Shown here: piece by piece, positions 23,126 to 34,303 of the stretch | Position numbering within the stretch: position 1 is the first letter of the stretch | Layout: each line of letters begins with the position of its first letter | Assembly: GCF_963576675.1 (NCBI RefSeq) | Contig: NC_088911.1 | Location: forward strand, 33,626,256-33,690,255 | Length of the DNA stretch: 64,000 nt | Direction: 5' to 3' | Origin: Euphorbia lathyris | Taxonomy: Eukaryota > Streptophyta > Magnoliopsida > Malpighiales > Euphorbiaceae | Program-made: the position numbers and the translations under genes | Notes under the pieces: generated by a model | What the model was told of the DNA's origin: nothing | Database searches by the model: none | The model's input: only the letters and a program-made list of their open reading frames with translations

Positions 23126-24476
23126 TGGGATATATCCATATAATGTAAGTTTCTTTATTAAATTATATTTTAATACGATAAACTTACTTTTATAAAAATA
23201 TTTATCTTTTTCGAATATTTAAACCTAATTATGAAAAATGTTGAATAGTTAAATATATTTAATATTTGTATATATAAAACCGAATTTTCAAAACATTTAA
23301 ATATAATATTCATTGTTAAATTTAGAGATTGTAATATAACATAACAATGCATAAACTTATAAATGTGTTCTTTTATATTAAATTATGAAGAATAAAAACC
23401 ATGTTAAAGATAATAGTGGAGTGACAATTCTTATAGTCATGGAATTGTATTAATATAAATGACAATATTTTCATATCGTCATTGTAAATAAAAATATCTG
23501 ACGTAATTTAGATTGTCACATTTTTTCTATTATATTGTGATGAATAAAAATAATCATAGAAATTACTATATATAATGACGACATAAAATCGTCATCGGTT
23601 AACATAATGTGACATTTCCTAAATATTGTCATGGAAACTCGTTAAAGTATATGATAATATCTTAATAACGTCATTAAATAAAAATGTGGCATAATTTACG
23701 TTCTCGCATTCTTTTTTATTATATTATGATTGGAAATAAATAATCATAATAATTAACATAATTAAGACAATTATTATCATTATTGTAAAAACAGGTTAAA
23801 ATACATGACAATATCTCGATATGTCACCATAAAATTAAATATGTGATGTAATTTACATTGTCATTTTAGTTTTTTTTATTAAATTGTGACGAATAAGAAA
23901 TGTCATGAAAATAGTTTTTTACCATGACGATATAATTGTGTCATTAATTAACTTTATTTCGTAATAGAAAAAAATTTCCTTCCAATGTTTAGTACCATTT
24001 TTTTGCATCCAAATTTTTAGTGACGATCATTCATATAACGTCATAAAAATATCACAATACATGACAAATTTTAAATAGTATCATAACAGATAATAATAAA
24101 TGACAAAAATCTTATTTGTTACCGTTTGTTCGAATTAAATTATTATAAATATAAAGTGTCATAATAAATATTTCTTACAATGACGATATATTCGTCACCA
24201 ATTAGCCTCATTTCATCAAGAAAACGTTTTCCCTCCAAATTTAATCTACTAAATTTTTCCTCAAAATAATAGGTTACGATATTTTGCTTATCGTCATAAA
24301 ATATATCTAATAATGACGAATTGATAGAACAATGGAGACATTCGTAAAAATTGTCATGAGAAAATTAAGAATAATGATGAAAGGTAAAATTTGTCATGTT
24401 TAAGTGATTATTAGTAACGAAATTACGTTCGTAGAAAAAAAAATCGTCATAAAATCTCATATTTCTTGTAGTGCAT

Positions 24477-25700
24477 GGAAGTTATATCAGATAAAATTAT
24501 GATGTTAAGAGAAAATTAATATTTTGTTTATCTTTGCCAAATCACATTGAAAGGTTAGGGTTTGATTCTACTTTGAGTTTTTATAATAGGTTTTCAGTAT
24601 ATGAATTCCCTATTTGGAGATATTATCAATAGCAAGACTTTTGATGGTGTTCTCCCATGGGAAACTTGAAGTTATCATGCGCCATTATTTCAAGCAATTG
24701 GGTTCAGCCAGTTGAACCAGTGGCTTTGGGTTTGCGCCATTATTTTAAGCAACAATGATTGGGTTCAGCTAGTTGAACCAGTGGTTTTGGGTTATTTCAG
24801 AAGAGAAGATAGGAAACCAAGCATGCTCTTTCAATTGTATAAGAATTGATTCTTTTATATAAAAATGGATTGTTTTCATTTTAAACCCTGCATGTGTTTA
24901 TAGTTTTTTTTTTCTTGATTTTATTGCCTTTTTATTTTCTAATTATCTAGGTGCTTTCCGAATTTGAGAGTTACTAAAATAATTTATACTACAAAACATT
25001 GATATTATATTGTCATTTCAAATGTTACTGATCTGTTTAAAACCAAGCATCAACCAACTATGAAAGAGTAATGATAATTGATAATATCATATCATATTAT
25101 TGGATATTCTGATTATGAGTGTTGAAATTAGTAATTTAAAGTACAAAAAAGTTAATGTTGATTTCTTAACAAAATATTTTATGAATATACTATAACAGAA
25201 AACTAGAAAATATAAAATGCAACTTGTACATTGATTAAATATTATAATATCTCGGTTATTTTATTTATTTATTTTTGGATAAAAATCAAATTTAACACTA
25301 ATTTTTTTTTAAAAGATACTAATGTTTTTTTTAAAAGTGCAGATTTAACCTTTCATATATGAAATGGTACAAATTTAACAGATTTTTTTAACTGTGTTAG
25401 TAATACATTAAATATCTTAAACATAATTGATGTTTGGAATATCCGATGTGATACTTAAATAACAGTAAAATAATGTAGGATTAAAATTGATTTTACTTGA
25501 AAATGTTAGGGTTAAATTTGGTCATTTTGTATCTTAAGGTTAAATCTGCACTTCAACGAAAATGTTAAAGCCACATTTGGCCCTTATCCCTTTTTTCAAG
25601 AAAATTATATCAGAGTAATTAAGAAGTTATTGAAAATTCAAAGCTATATTTGCCTAATATAGTAAAATCATGTAACATGTGTATTGAACGGGCTTAAATC
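24477..25700. other. Noncoding stretch with small repeats
   Basis: Holds a tandem duplication at 24679-24793 (GCGCCATTATTT...GGGTTCAGC.AGTTGAACCAG, two copies of about 55-60 bp) and a foldback element at 25277-25589. No coding frame. Confidence 0.5.
25277..25589. mobile_element. Foldback MITE-like element
   Basis: Left GGATAAAAATCAAATTTAAC and AGTGCAGATTTAACC are mirrored on the right by GGTTAAATCTGCACTT and GCCACATTTGGCCCTTATCC. No coding frame. Confidence 0.65.
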
Positions 25701-25874
25701 TAGATGGATGAGTATGCATTTTGATTTCTCTATTTGCAGGGAGATATTTAATCGGTAAAATAACAATCTAAAAACAAAATACAAGAAAAAGGTTAAAAAA
25801 TGATTAAAAAACAAAGAAGAAAAACAATTTCACCACAAAAGATAGAAATGAAGTGTTAATTCCAGTAACTCAAG
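25701..25874 (+). repeat. Repeat B (first copy)
   Basis: 174 bp nearly identical to 42119-42292; about five substitutions by eye. With repeat A it forms a colinear pair on both sides of the gypsy complex. Confidence 0.9.
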
Positions 25875-27089
25875 GAAAAGGGTCTCAATAAAGATTTTGT
25901 TATAAAGGGTCCAAACAATTTAATTATATGTGTCGCGCCCGTGCCCGCGGATCGCGAACTGTTTACCTTCATATATGGCTTCCGCTCTACTGGTTTTCAA
26001 ACGGTGCTAGACAGTCCTTCCAAGGAGACTGATCTAATGGGTTTTTGAGTCGCCACCAATCAGTTTGACGGTCTGATTGGACACCGATTTGATTTGAAAT
26101 TGACCCTTTCGGGTAAGTTCAGATGAGGTATTGGTCTGCGATGATTTTAGATTCGGTTTCCGATTACGTGTAGGGAAGAGATATAATCTCACCCTACCCT
26201 GCCCGATAAATCGGTACTGTCGTATTTCTGCATTCTTGTTAATCGTGTTCATGTCCAGTATTGCTTTGATTGCCGATTGGATTCATTCGAGCCTTTCATC
26301 GTTGTTTATGAAGTCTCATGAATTTGGGAATGGATATGGGTCTTAACATGACCATACCCACTGGTATAAGGAGGTTTTAATGCACGATAACATTGGCTAT
26401 CTCACTCGAATTTTAATGGCGTATGAATTATCACATAACCCTACGCGTCTTTTTTAATTCCGAGATGACTCTTTGAGTTTGTTTAACAATTTCCATCGTG
26501 TTTTAAGTTTCGTAACTGCATACACGGTTATCGCATAACCTTGTACAAAGAGCTTAAAAGTGGAATTATCGCAAGGGTACATTTATATTTTGTGAATATC
26601 ATTGGTGGGAATAATATTTGCGAACCATTCACATAATTATGACATAACCACGTGTAACAGATTCATTAATCGAAAGATATCAAGAAAATAATGTCGTATT
26701 ATAATATTTATAAATTGTGAAATGACTTTGATGACCATATATACGATTATAACATAACCTTATACATTGGGTTGGAAATAAGAATCAATGAGTAATTTAT
26801 TCATTTTTATTTACCATTCATACAATTATGACATGATCTTATGTATTGAATTATAAGGATCAAATAGAAAGTCATGATTTAATTCATATATATCTAAATT
26901 GATTTATTGAATTTATCTATAAGAAAATAAAAGAGATTTATTAAAAAGACTTAATTAATATTTAAGAAATAATTAAGCTAGAAAAATGACTTAGCATTTT
27001 ACCTAGTTAGTTTAAAAACTATTTTTTTAAAAAAAAAAAAATTGCGCACAATGCGCTTACATTAAAGAAGAAAGGAAAATCCCCCCCAG

Positions 27090-27165
27090 ACCCGGATGTG
27101 ATTCGAACCCATGACCTCCCAAGGCATAGGTAAGCTCTCAACCACTAGGCTAAGAGCTTCACCAC
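27090..27165 (-). repeat. tRNA-like block inside the LTR (first copy)
   Basis: On the minus strand: box A-like TAGCCTAGTGGTTGAGAGC and, about 35 bp on, box B-like GGGTTCGAATC. The arrangement is that of a pol III promoter in a tRNA or SINE head. The same block sits in the other LTR at 37921-37995, so it was part of the LTR before transposition. Not annotated as a functional tRNA because no full cloverleaf can be drawn. Confidence 0.6.
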
Positions 27166-27339
27166 TTAAAAATGAATTCAAATCAGTTTATTAAATAAAG
27201 TGAAATGGGCTATTTGGATTAATAGGGTAAAGAATTGGATTTTATGGACCTAAGTCCATCTCTCATTTATGTCCAGGATGGTTTGGGATACAAATTCATA
27301 AGTTTCACATTTAGGTTAACCCTCATCTACGCACAGCTT

Positions 27340-27750
27340 ACCTTTCTCTCTTCCCTCTTTCTTAAAATTTTTCCGCAGCTCTTCCTGCATGGCTGCCGGT
27401 GACTTTCATTCCGCCTTCACCGTAACATCTTCGGCGTCTACAACCTCGCTTCGCCATTCCGCTGTTGTCAGTTGACTCCGACGCCATTCATCATCTCCGT
27501 CCATCTTTCATATTCTTTGTTCGTTCGACCGTTCAGCCGTTCGTCCGACCGTTGTTCGTCGTGGCTCCGCCGTTCACCTTCTCGTCTTTGGTTCCGTGAA
27601 AGAAAGGAGCGGCAGCCATCCGGCCGGCTACCGTTCGCCACCTGCCCTAGTTCCAGTCAGATCCGCTATCTACCATCGTCTGCTACTCCGGCCGGCATCG
27701 TCTGCTGTAGCTGTTTCATGGGTCTCGCTTGTGACCGGCATTGAGGTGAG
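27340..27750 (+). other. GC-rich block in the LTR with a splice-donor-like end (first copy)
   Basis: CpG-rich sequence with CCGTTCGTCCGACCG-type repeats stands in strongly AT-rich LTR DNA. On the plus strand, antisense to the element, it ends with CATTGAG|GTGAGA, a donor-like junction; an acceptor-like TGTAACTCTAG follows near 27923. It looks like the 5' exon of a captured or newly formed transcript, but no conserved protein is encoded. The copy in the other LTR is at about 38190-38590. Confidence 0.5.
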
Positions 27751-29078
27751 ATACGTCACTTGCTTATTTCGTGCGAGTTTTCCCTTTTTTTTATACGTTT
27801 TTTTAATGTAAATCAGATTCTCCATTTTTTGTTCTTGCATTTAAACTAAAAACTTAGTTTTTTTTCATTTTTATTAACATCATGACATTGATTCACTTGC
27901 TTCTTTTCATTTTGTAACTCTAGAAAACTTCCCAGCAATTGATGAGTAGAAGAAGACGATTCTGGTGAGGGTAAAAATGGGTAGAAAAAGAAAAAGTTAA
28001 TTAGTTTGATTCTAATTTTATTTACTCATGTTAGTTTATAATTTTTGGTTTTATGGATGTAACTTGTAATATAAATACAGGAATAGTTAGTAAAGACTAA
28101 ATATAAATGTTGGTAGTTAGTAAATAATATAAAATGTTAAATAGTTAGTAGCATATAAACATAAATGTTAGTAGATATACATGTTAGTAGTTAGTATAAT
28201 ATAAATATAAACATCATTTATACAAAGTAAAAATAAAGTAATGTATATAGCAAAGTATATCTAGTTAGCAAGGTTACTAAATTAATTGTTAGTAGCATAA
28301 ATTAAAAATGCATTAAGTAAATAAGAGAGCTGAAAACTAATAGATTTTTATTAATGGTTTATAAAATCAGTTCATTTCAAAAGCAAAGATGCTTTCAATC
28401 ACTGTTTTTATAAACTAAGAATAAAAACCCTTAGTTCAAAGCTTTGGAGATCAAATGGAGAAGAATTGATTTGTATTAAACTTTGGTGAATACAAGATTT
28501 CACTCTTTGGATTTTCACTCAGATTTCAAACAATTACACGAACTTCTGCCTAAAAACAACTCTAAAAATTGGCCCTCCAAATTGGCCTCCTCTCTTTCTA
28601 AAACCCTTTTTCCTCCTTATCTACATTGGACTCTCCTCTTATATAGCTAAAAAAAGGATACAATTAGTATTATTTTTCTTTTTTTAAATTACAAATCTTA
28701 TCTTCACAGTCATGGCTCTAATTGAATTATTGACTTTCAGATAGCCAATTTCAGATTTGTCTTCCATTGTCAAAACTATCCAGACAACATTTATCACAAA
28801 CTTTAATACGTATGGGCTTGATTTGAACATCAGAAGATTCGGAGGTCCTTAGTCTTGGCAAGACTAACTCCATTTTCGCTTCAGCTCCTTTAATTCAGCA
28901 CCAATTCCTTTCTGGTCTAAAGTTTCTCTAATTAAGCCCAATTCTGCTCCTTTTAATCATTTGAGTCCTGTGGAGGCAAATCAAACCAAAACAAGCAATA
29001 ATACCCAGAATAACACCAAATTAATTAAATAACCTAGCACTAAAGTGGACATTTGAACGTTGAATTGGAGACTTATCA

Positions 29079-31580
29079 AATACCCCACACTTACCCAATG
29101 CTTGTCCCCAAGCATATCAGATCATGTCAACAGCTCTTTACTCTTATGATTTCGTGTTTACCAACCTTTCTCAATCCCCCCTCATAATGTAAAGATTATC
29201 AGCCATCAACTCTCAAAGCTACGACATTATTCATGTTTAAACATACAATGTAACCACTTGAAAAATCTCAGGAAACAAGCTTTTGACCATGTACATAAGG
29301 TATGAATTAAAATCAACAACACCCTCACGGAAGCCACTCATTGCACTCAAGTGTTTAGGCTATGATTAGTTTTCAAGGAATCACTCAAGTCGCAATCTAG
29401 AATGAAAATACCATAAGCTTGCCAATATATCAAATCTCCACCACTTAGTATGAATTCAATCAATAAATCAAAGGGACTTAAAACAGGGTGTAACATTGGC
29501 TGGGGTTAGGGTTTGGAAAGGAAATGAATGAGAAGGGTAATTGATGAAAATGGAAATGGCCAAAAATGAAAACCAAAACACAATTATGTACAAATTACTT
29601 ACAATTCTCAAACTTCAGAATGAATGAATGAGACGGACTTAATCAACTATAAACAAACTGAAATGAACAAACTAAACAAAAATTTGTTTTGTTCTTTTTG
29701 CCTTTTTTTTTCTTTTTTTTTTTCCTGTCTCTGATTTTTTTCTTTTTCTCTTTTTTTTTCTTTGAGACTTTTTTTTTTCTCTTTTTTTTTTTACTAAAGA
29801 TAATACTTCAAGCTAGAATAAGAAAGCTACTGCTTTTCATGCTAATGTCCATTTAGACACCTTTTGACTCATAACCACATATAATTAAAGGACTATTCAA
29901 TTGAATCCTTATACTTTAACGAACCTGTGGTTTTTGAATATGGACATTGCTCAAAGCAACAACTAAACATAGAATTAAATGAAAGAATATACAAATTCTG
30001 ATGGCTAGAACGTCCCTGGCCAAGAGACTCGAACAAAGGTGTGTCAAAAATGGGAAAAGGCTCAAATGTGGCTAACTAAGGGCTGGTACTGTTATTTTTG
30101 TTAGTCTTGAGCAAGACTAAGGGTTCGAATTTTATTTGAAATGGCTAAGAAAAGAAACCTACTGCCCTTATCATTTTTAATGCTTGAATACATCAGTGTG
30201 GTCTCGAAATGCATAACATGGCAAGTTCTAGAATTCCAAACTAGAATTGGATAACACTCAGAAAGAATAGAACAAAGTGTAATGTTTTTGTTCTTGCATT
30301 TAGGCTCAAAAACTTTCCAAAAATTGGGGTAAATTGGTGTTGTTTCATTCAAAACGTCTGTCATGTAATGGGAAATTAATCAAATGGTTCATATGCATGC
30401 TCAAGCCAATTGTGCAATCCCAACCTTTTGAAATCGACAGCTTTATTCAAAACAAAATTTAGGGGTTTCAATACTGAGTTAGCAACCTATTTTCAACCAA
30501 GTACAAAACTGAGAGCTAGCATTGTTATTTTTAGGGACAAAACAAAGAGTGAACACCCCACACTAGACTCGAGCATATTTTCTAGGTTTTTTTTCGCTTG
30601 AGGTGGACACCTCACACTAATTTAGCACATATCCCATAGAATTAAACCTGATTTTTTTTCAGCAGCAACTTGTAGATAATTTACCCAAAATTTCAGCAGC
30701 AAATTAGCACACAAAAAAAAATAGAAAATTTGCATCAATTAACTCAAAAAAAATTGCAGCAGCAGATTCACAAATTTAATCCCAAATATACCAGCAACAA
30801 AATTTTCAAACCAGTCAAAAGCTAGAAGCCTTTTAACAAATTAACCATCACAACCAAAATTAGTCCAGCACTTCTATATAAACATCCCTCCCCCTCTTTT
30901 CTCCTCGCATTGTCCTCAATGCGGAATTTAACCAATTAGGGGCAAAGGGCAGCAAATAAAAGGAAAGTAATAGATTGAAAAGAAAATTTCTCTTACTGTC
31001 CTTTCTGATACGGCTAGAGTTGCTGGGTTCGAATTTGTAGGTGGTAGAAATTAAAGAAAATCCTAGTGAGGTGTTGTACCACTTTGTGAAGGAAAAGAAA
31101 AGAAAAGAAAGAAAGTGGGGAGTGGGAGTGGGAGTGAGGCGAAATTAGAAAGTGAGAGAGTGAAGGTAGGGTTTTGTGGGATGGAAATGAGAGTGGCGGT
31201 GGTGGGTTGAGGAACTTGAAAATGGTAGGTGCAATTAATGGTTAGGTGGTGATGTTGAATGAGGGTTGGCGTAATGTGGGGGTGGTGAAATTGTGGTTTT
31301 TTTTTCCTTTTTTACCCCTCACGTCTTTAATTTCCATGACAAACACTCATGGGCTTTAATTAACTCCATAACTCATTCTTTTGGGCCTTTATTCCTCCAT
31401 TCTTTTCTTTTTCTTGAAACCTATAAAACAAAACTCAGAAATTCAAGCCCTTGGGAGAAGATGATGTTAGTTAAATTAGTTAACCTACATGAAATAAATA
31501 AAATAAAAACAAGACTGAATAAAAATGATAGATGTTGGTCTTGGGCAAGACCAAAACTGGGCTGCCTCCCAAAAGCGCCG
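29079..31580 (-). other. 3' noncoding part of the Athila-like element
   Basis: Between the end of the integrase-like frame and the LTR stub. Contains long pyrimidine tracts (29690-29795; purine-rich on the element strand) and a purine tract (AAGTGTGGGG) beside the LTR at about 29085-29095. No envelope-like or other recognisable frame. Confidence 0.55.
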
Positions 31581-31619
31581 CTAGTTAACGTCTTTGGCTA
31601 GACGGAATCGAGCTTCAGG

Positions 31620-34253
31620 CTAATCCCCAGGAACTTGTATCTTCATAACTTCACCACTTTCAATCGGGATATTCTCATAAAATGGCATGAGATCATTTAA
31701 TTTTTGCACTTTCCCGTTCTCTAAACGCTGAATTTCCACAGCTTCATTCCTTAGTTCCTCAAGCTCTTGTACTTTCAGCTTCCTGAGTTTTCCTGCTTCA
31801 TCAATATTCATGCTACATTGCTCAATTGCCTATAAGGCTCTGTGTTCTGATTTTGGTTCCTGCAAAACGGAAGCTAAAAGATGTTGAGTTGTGTGTGAAA
31901 TTGTTTTAGGATTAGAACACTCAGGTTCTGATTTTAGAGCTGCCAAATGTTGCATTACTTCCTGCACATCTTCTCCAATCTCCACTTCTTTCTCCTCTAT
32001 TTTGCTGCTCACATCTAAGCTTTCTTCTATTACTACCTACATCATGTCTTCCCTACATGCTTCAAAAACTTGATGAGTTATTGGTTCAATAACATCTATG
32101 CCACAAATAGAAGACACTTCACTAGGAATTTTCATGGCCTTATAAACATCAAATTGAACAATTTTACCATCAAACTCAATCGTCATTGTTCCTTTGTGAA
32201 CATCGATTTTTGTCCGAGCAGTTGTTAGGAATGGTCTACCTAACAGGATTCCCGATGAATCTGAAGAGTGATCTTCATCTTCCATGTCTACGACATAGAA
32301 ATCAGCTGGGAAAATTAAACCATTAACCTGCACAAGAACATCTTCCAACAAACCTTCAGGATAAACTATAGATCAGTTAGCGAGTTGGATTACTACTCCT
32401 GTTTTCTCTAAAGGACCAGCATTTAAAGATGAATAAATTGATTTAGGCATGACATTAATTGACGCTCCTAGATCACACATTGCTCTCTTAATACTAGTAT
32501 TCCCAATTTGACAAGAAATAGCAAACATACCTCTATCCTTACATTTTTGGGGCATTTTGTTTTGGAGTACAGCAGACACATTCTCACTCATGGTAATCTT
32601 TTCATACCCAATCTTTTTAATCTTGTTAGCACACAATTCTTTAAGGAATTTAGCATATCGAGGGATTTGTCTAATAACATTAAGCAATGGAATATTCACC
32701 TCAACCTTACGAAATACCTCAAAGATATCTTTCTCCTCTTTTTCTTTCTTTGATTTGGCTAAACGACTAGGGAAAGGGACCTTAATTACAAAAGGCATGT
32801 CTTGCTCTTCGGATGACTTACCAGCTGAATCTTCTGTAGCTAAACCTTCCGTTTCTTTTTCGAATACCTCCTTTTTGCTTGCAGATTTCTCTGACACAGT
32901 CTGTTCTAATTCGGAAAAGGACTTAGTCTTGGGCAAGACTAAAGCTTTTCCGCTGCAGAGTGAGATTGCGCTCACATTCTGTCTCGGATTCGCCTCAGTT
33001 TGTGAAGGCAACTTCCCCTGTGTCTGAATTGCACTCAATGAGGTCGCAATCTATCCCATCTGTTTTTCTAGGTTCTGTAAGTTTGCTTGAAGGCTGGTAA
33101 TCACCTTGCTTTGTTCCTCCTGAAACTTAACCAAATTAGTAATGACAGAATGATCATTAGAACTAGATGCTATACCTGAGTTTGGGTCGGACTGGGGAGG
33201 TCTGTACTGTTGTGGAGGATTTGGTTGCGGGACACTGTTTTGCTGTTTATAACTCATGTTCGGGTGATCACGCAATCCTGGATTATACGTGTTGGAGTAT
33301 GGATCATATTTATATGGAGGTAGCCCTTGATATCCGAGGACGGCATTAATCTGTTCCGGTGTTCCTTCATGCAATGTGGGACATTTATCTGTAGCATGTC
33401 CAATAACCGAGCATATCCCACATGTTTTCACTTGAGCTATCTTCCCTACAACCAAATTTTGTACAAGAGATGTCAAAGTATTTAATTTTTCTTCAATGGA
33501 AGAAGTACCTACCTCATATGCTTTTCGTGGAGCATCTTGTTGTTTCCCAAATTATTGGGAAGTTGCTGCCATGCTTTGGATCAATTCCTTAGCAGCAAAT
33601 GGTGTTTTATCAATGAGGCTTCCCCCACTAGCTGCATCTACCATTTTTCTTTCCATTCCTAACATTCCCTCATAAAAATATAGAATAAGAGAATGTTCAG
33701 TTATCCCATGTTGGGGACAGCTTGCACATAGCCTTTTGAACCTCTCCCAATAGTCATGGAGTGTCTCAATATCTTTTTGTCTGATACCGCTGATTTCTCT
33801 TCGGATCATTGCTGCCCGTGAAGCTGGGAAATATTTTTCCAAGAATGCTTGTGCCATACCCATCCATGTTGTGATGGATCCAGAGGGCAGATTGAGAAAC
33901 CAATCTTTTGCTGCTTCCTGCAAAGAAAAAGGAAAAGCTCTCAATTTAACTTGTTCCTCAGTTATTCCTTGTGGGCTCATACCTGAACAAACAACATGGA
34001 ATTCCTTTAGATGATTGTGTGGATTTTCACTTTCCATCCCGTGGAACTTAGGTAAATAGTGAATCAGACCCGATTTAAGTTCAAAAGCCGCATTTAGGAC
34101 TGGGTATGTGACGCATAAGGGCTGTTGATCAGCCTGGGGTGCATGAAGTTGTCTTAAAGTTCTGCCTGCCATCGTTTCTCCTTCAAATGGCTCGATTTCT
34201 TCGCTGGAAATTTCCTCTTCTTCACTAGAATTGGAAGTTTCAGACCTGGTCAT
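31620..34253 (-). pseudogene. gag-protease frame joined to integrase C-terminus, five internal stops, no frameshift
   Basis: One continuous reading frame from ATG at 34253. Order: acidic leader; gag core (LPKFHG, AAKDWFLNLP, FLEKYFPASR, WERFKRLCASCP, YFYEGM, DAASGG); zinc knuckle CGICSVIGHATDKC at about 33420; Pro/Gln-rich linker; protease with CDLGASINVMP at about 32445 and GILLGRPFL at about 32235; then HRAL*AIEQCSMNIDEAG and LRKLKVQELEELRNEA, which belong to the integrase C-terminal region. Stops lie at 33552, 33051, 32373, 32037 and 31830, all in the same frame. Each is explained by one C-to-T or G-to-A change (for example Trp to TAG at 31830). RT and most of integrase are missing between protease and the HRA motif. 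This is a dead, gag-bearing non-autonomous derivative. Confidence 0.85.
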
Positions 34254-34280
34254 ATATGGAATTAAATCAAGTTAAATTAA

Positions 34281-34298
34281 TCCCCGGCAACGGCGCCA
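34281..34298 (-). other. Primer-binding site (tRNA-Asp type) of the Athila-like element
   Basis: Minus strand TGGCGCCGTTGCCGGGGA, a standard plant gypsy primer site, lies five bases inside the LTR end at 34304 and 28 bp before the gag ATG. Confidence 0.9.
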
Positions 34299-34303
34299 AA
34301 ATT

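Larger units (their letters stand above)
20350..24473. mobile_element. CACTA (En/Spm-type) transposon, non-autonomous, TSD CAT
   Basis: Begins CACTACAAGAAATTCAT and ends ATATTTCTTGTAGTG, the hallmark CACTA inverted ends, with CAT at 20347-20349 and 24474-24476. Both subterminal zones (about 20370-20830 and 23395-24470) are packed with short repeats based on ATGACGAT/GTCAT and TGTCAC in both orientations, the usual transposase-binding architecture. I find no transposase frame in the 4.1 kb. It contains an internal duplication (21045-21305) and a nested foldback element (22790-23125). Confidence 0.9.
25931..28823 (-). repeat. Outer element, truncated 3' LTR
   Basis: Colinear with 36764-39658. 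The last ~1 kb of the unit (39659-40671 in the full copy) is missing; the sequence switches into the inner element's LTR at an ATT shared by both parents. It contains the tRNA-like block (27090-27165) and the GC-rich block (27340-27750). Confidence 0.85.

Noticed and set aside
26034..26346. Overlapping open frames on both strands near the LTR ends, repeated at 36867-37179
   Set aside because: They occur in both LTRs only because the LTRs are copies. No conserved domain and no start context.
27090..27165. Functional tRNA gene
   Set aside because: Box A and box B are present, but I cannot draw a full cloverleaf, and it lies inside an LTR in two copies.
27472..27811. Open frames on the plus strand in the GC-rich LTR block (and the parallel ones at 38428)
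   Set aside because: Low-complexity Arg/Ser/Pro-rich translations that differ in frame between the two LTR copies and match no family I know; treated as noncoding.
32508..33027. Plus-strand open frames of 81 and 156 aa
   Set aside because: They are antisense shadows of the gag-protease frame.
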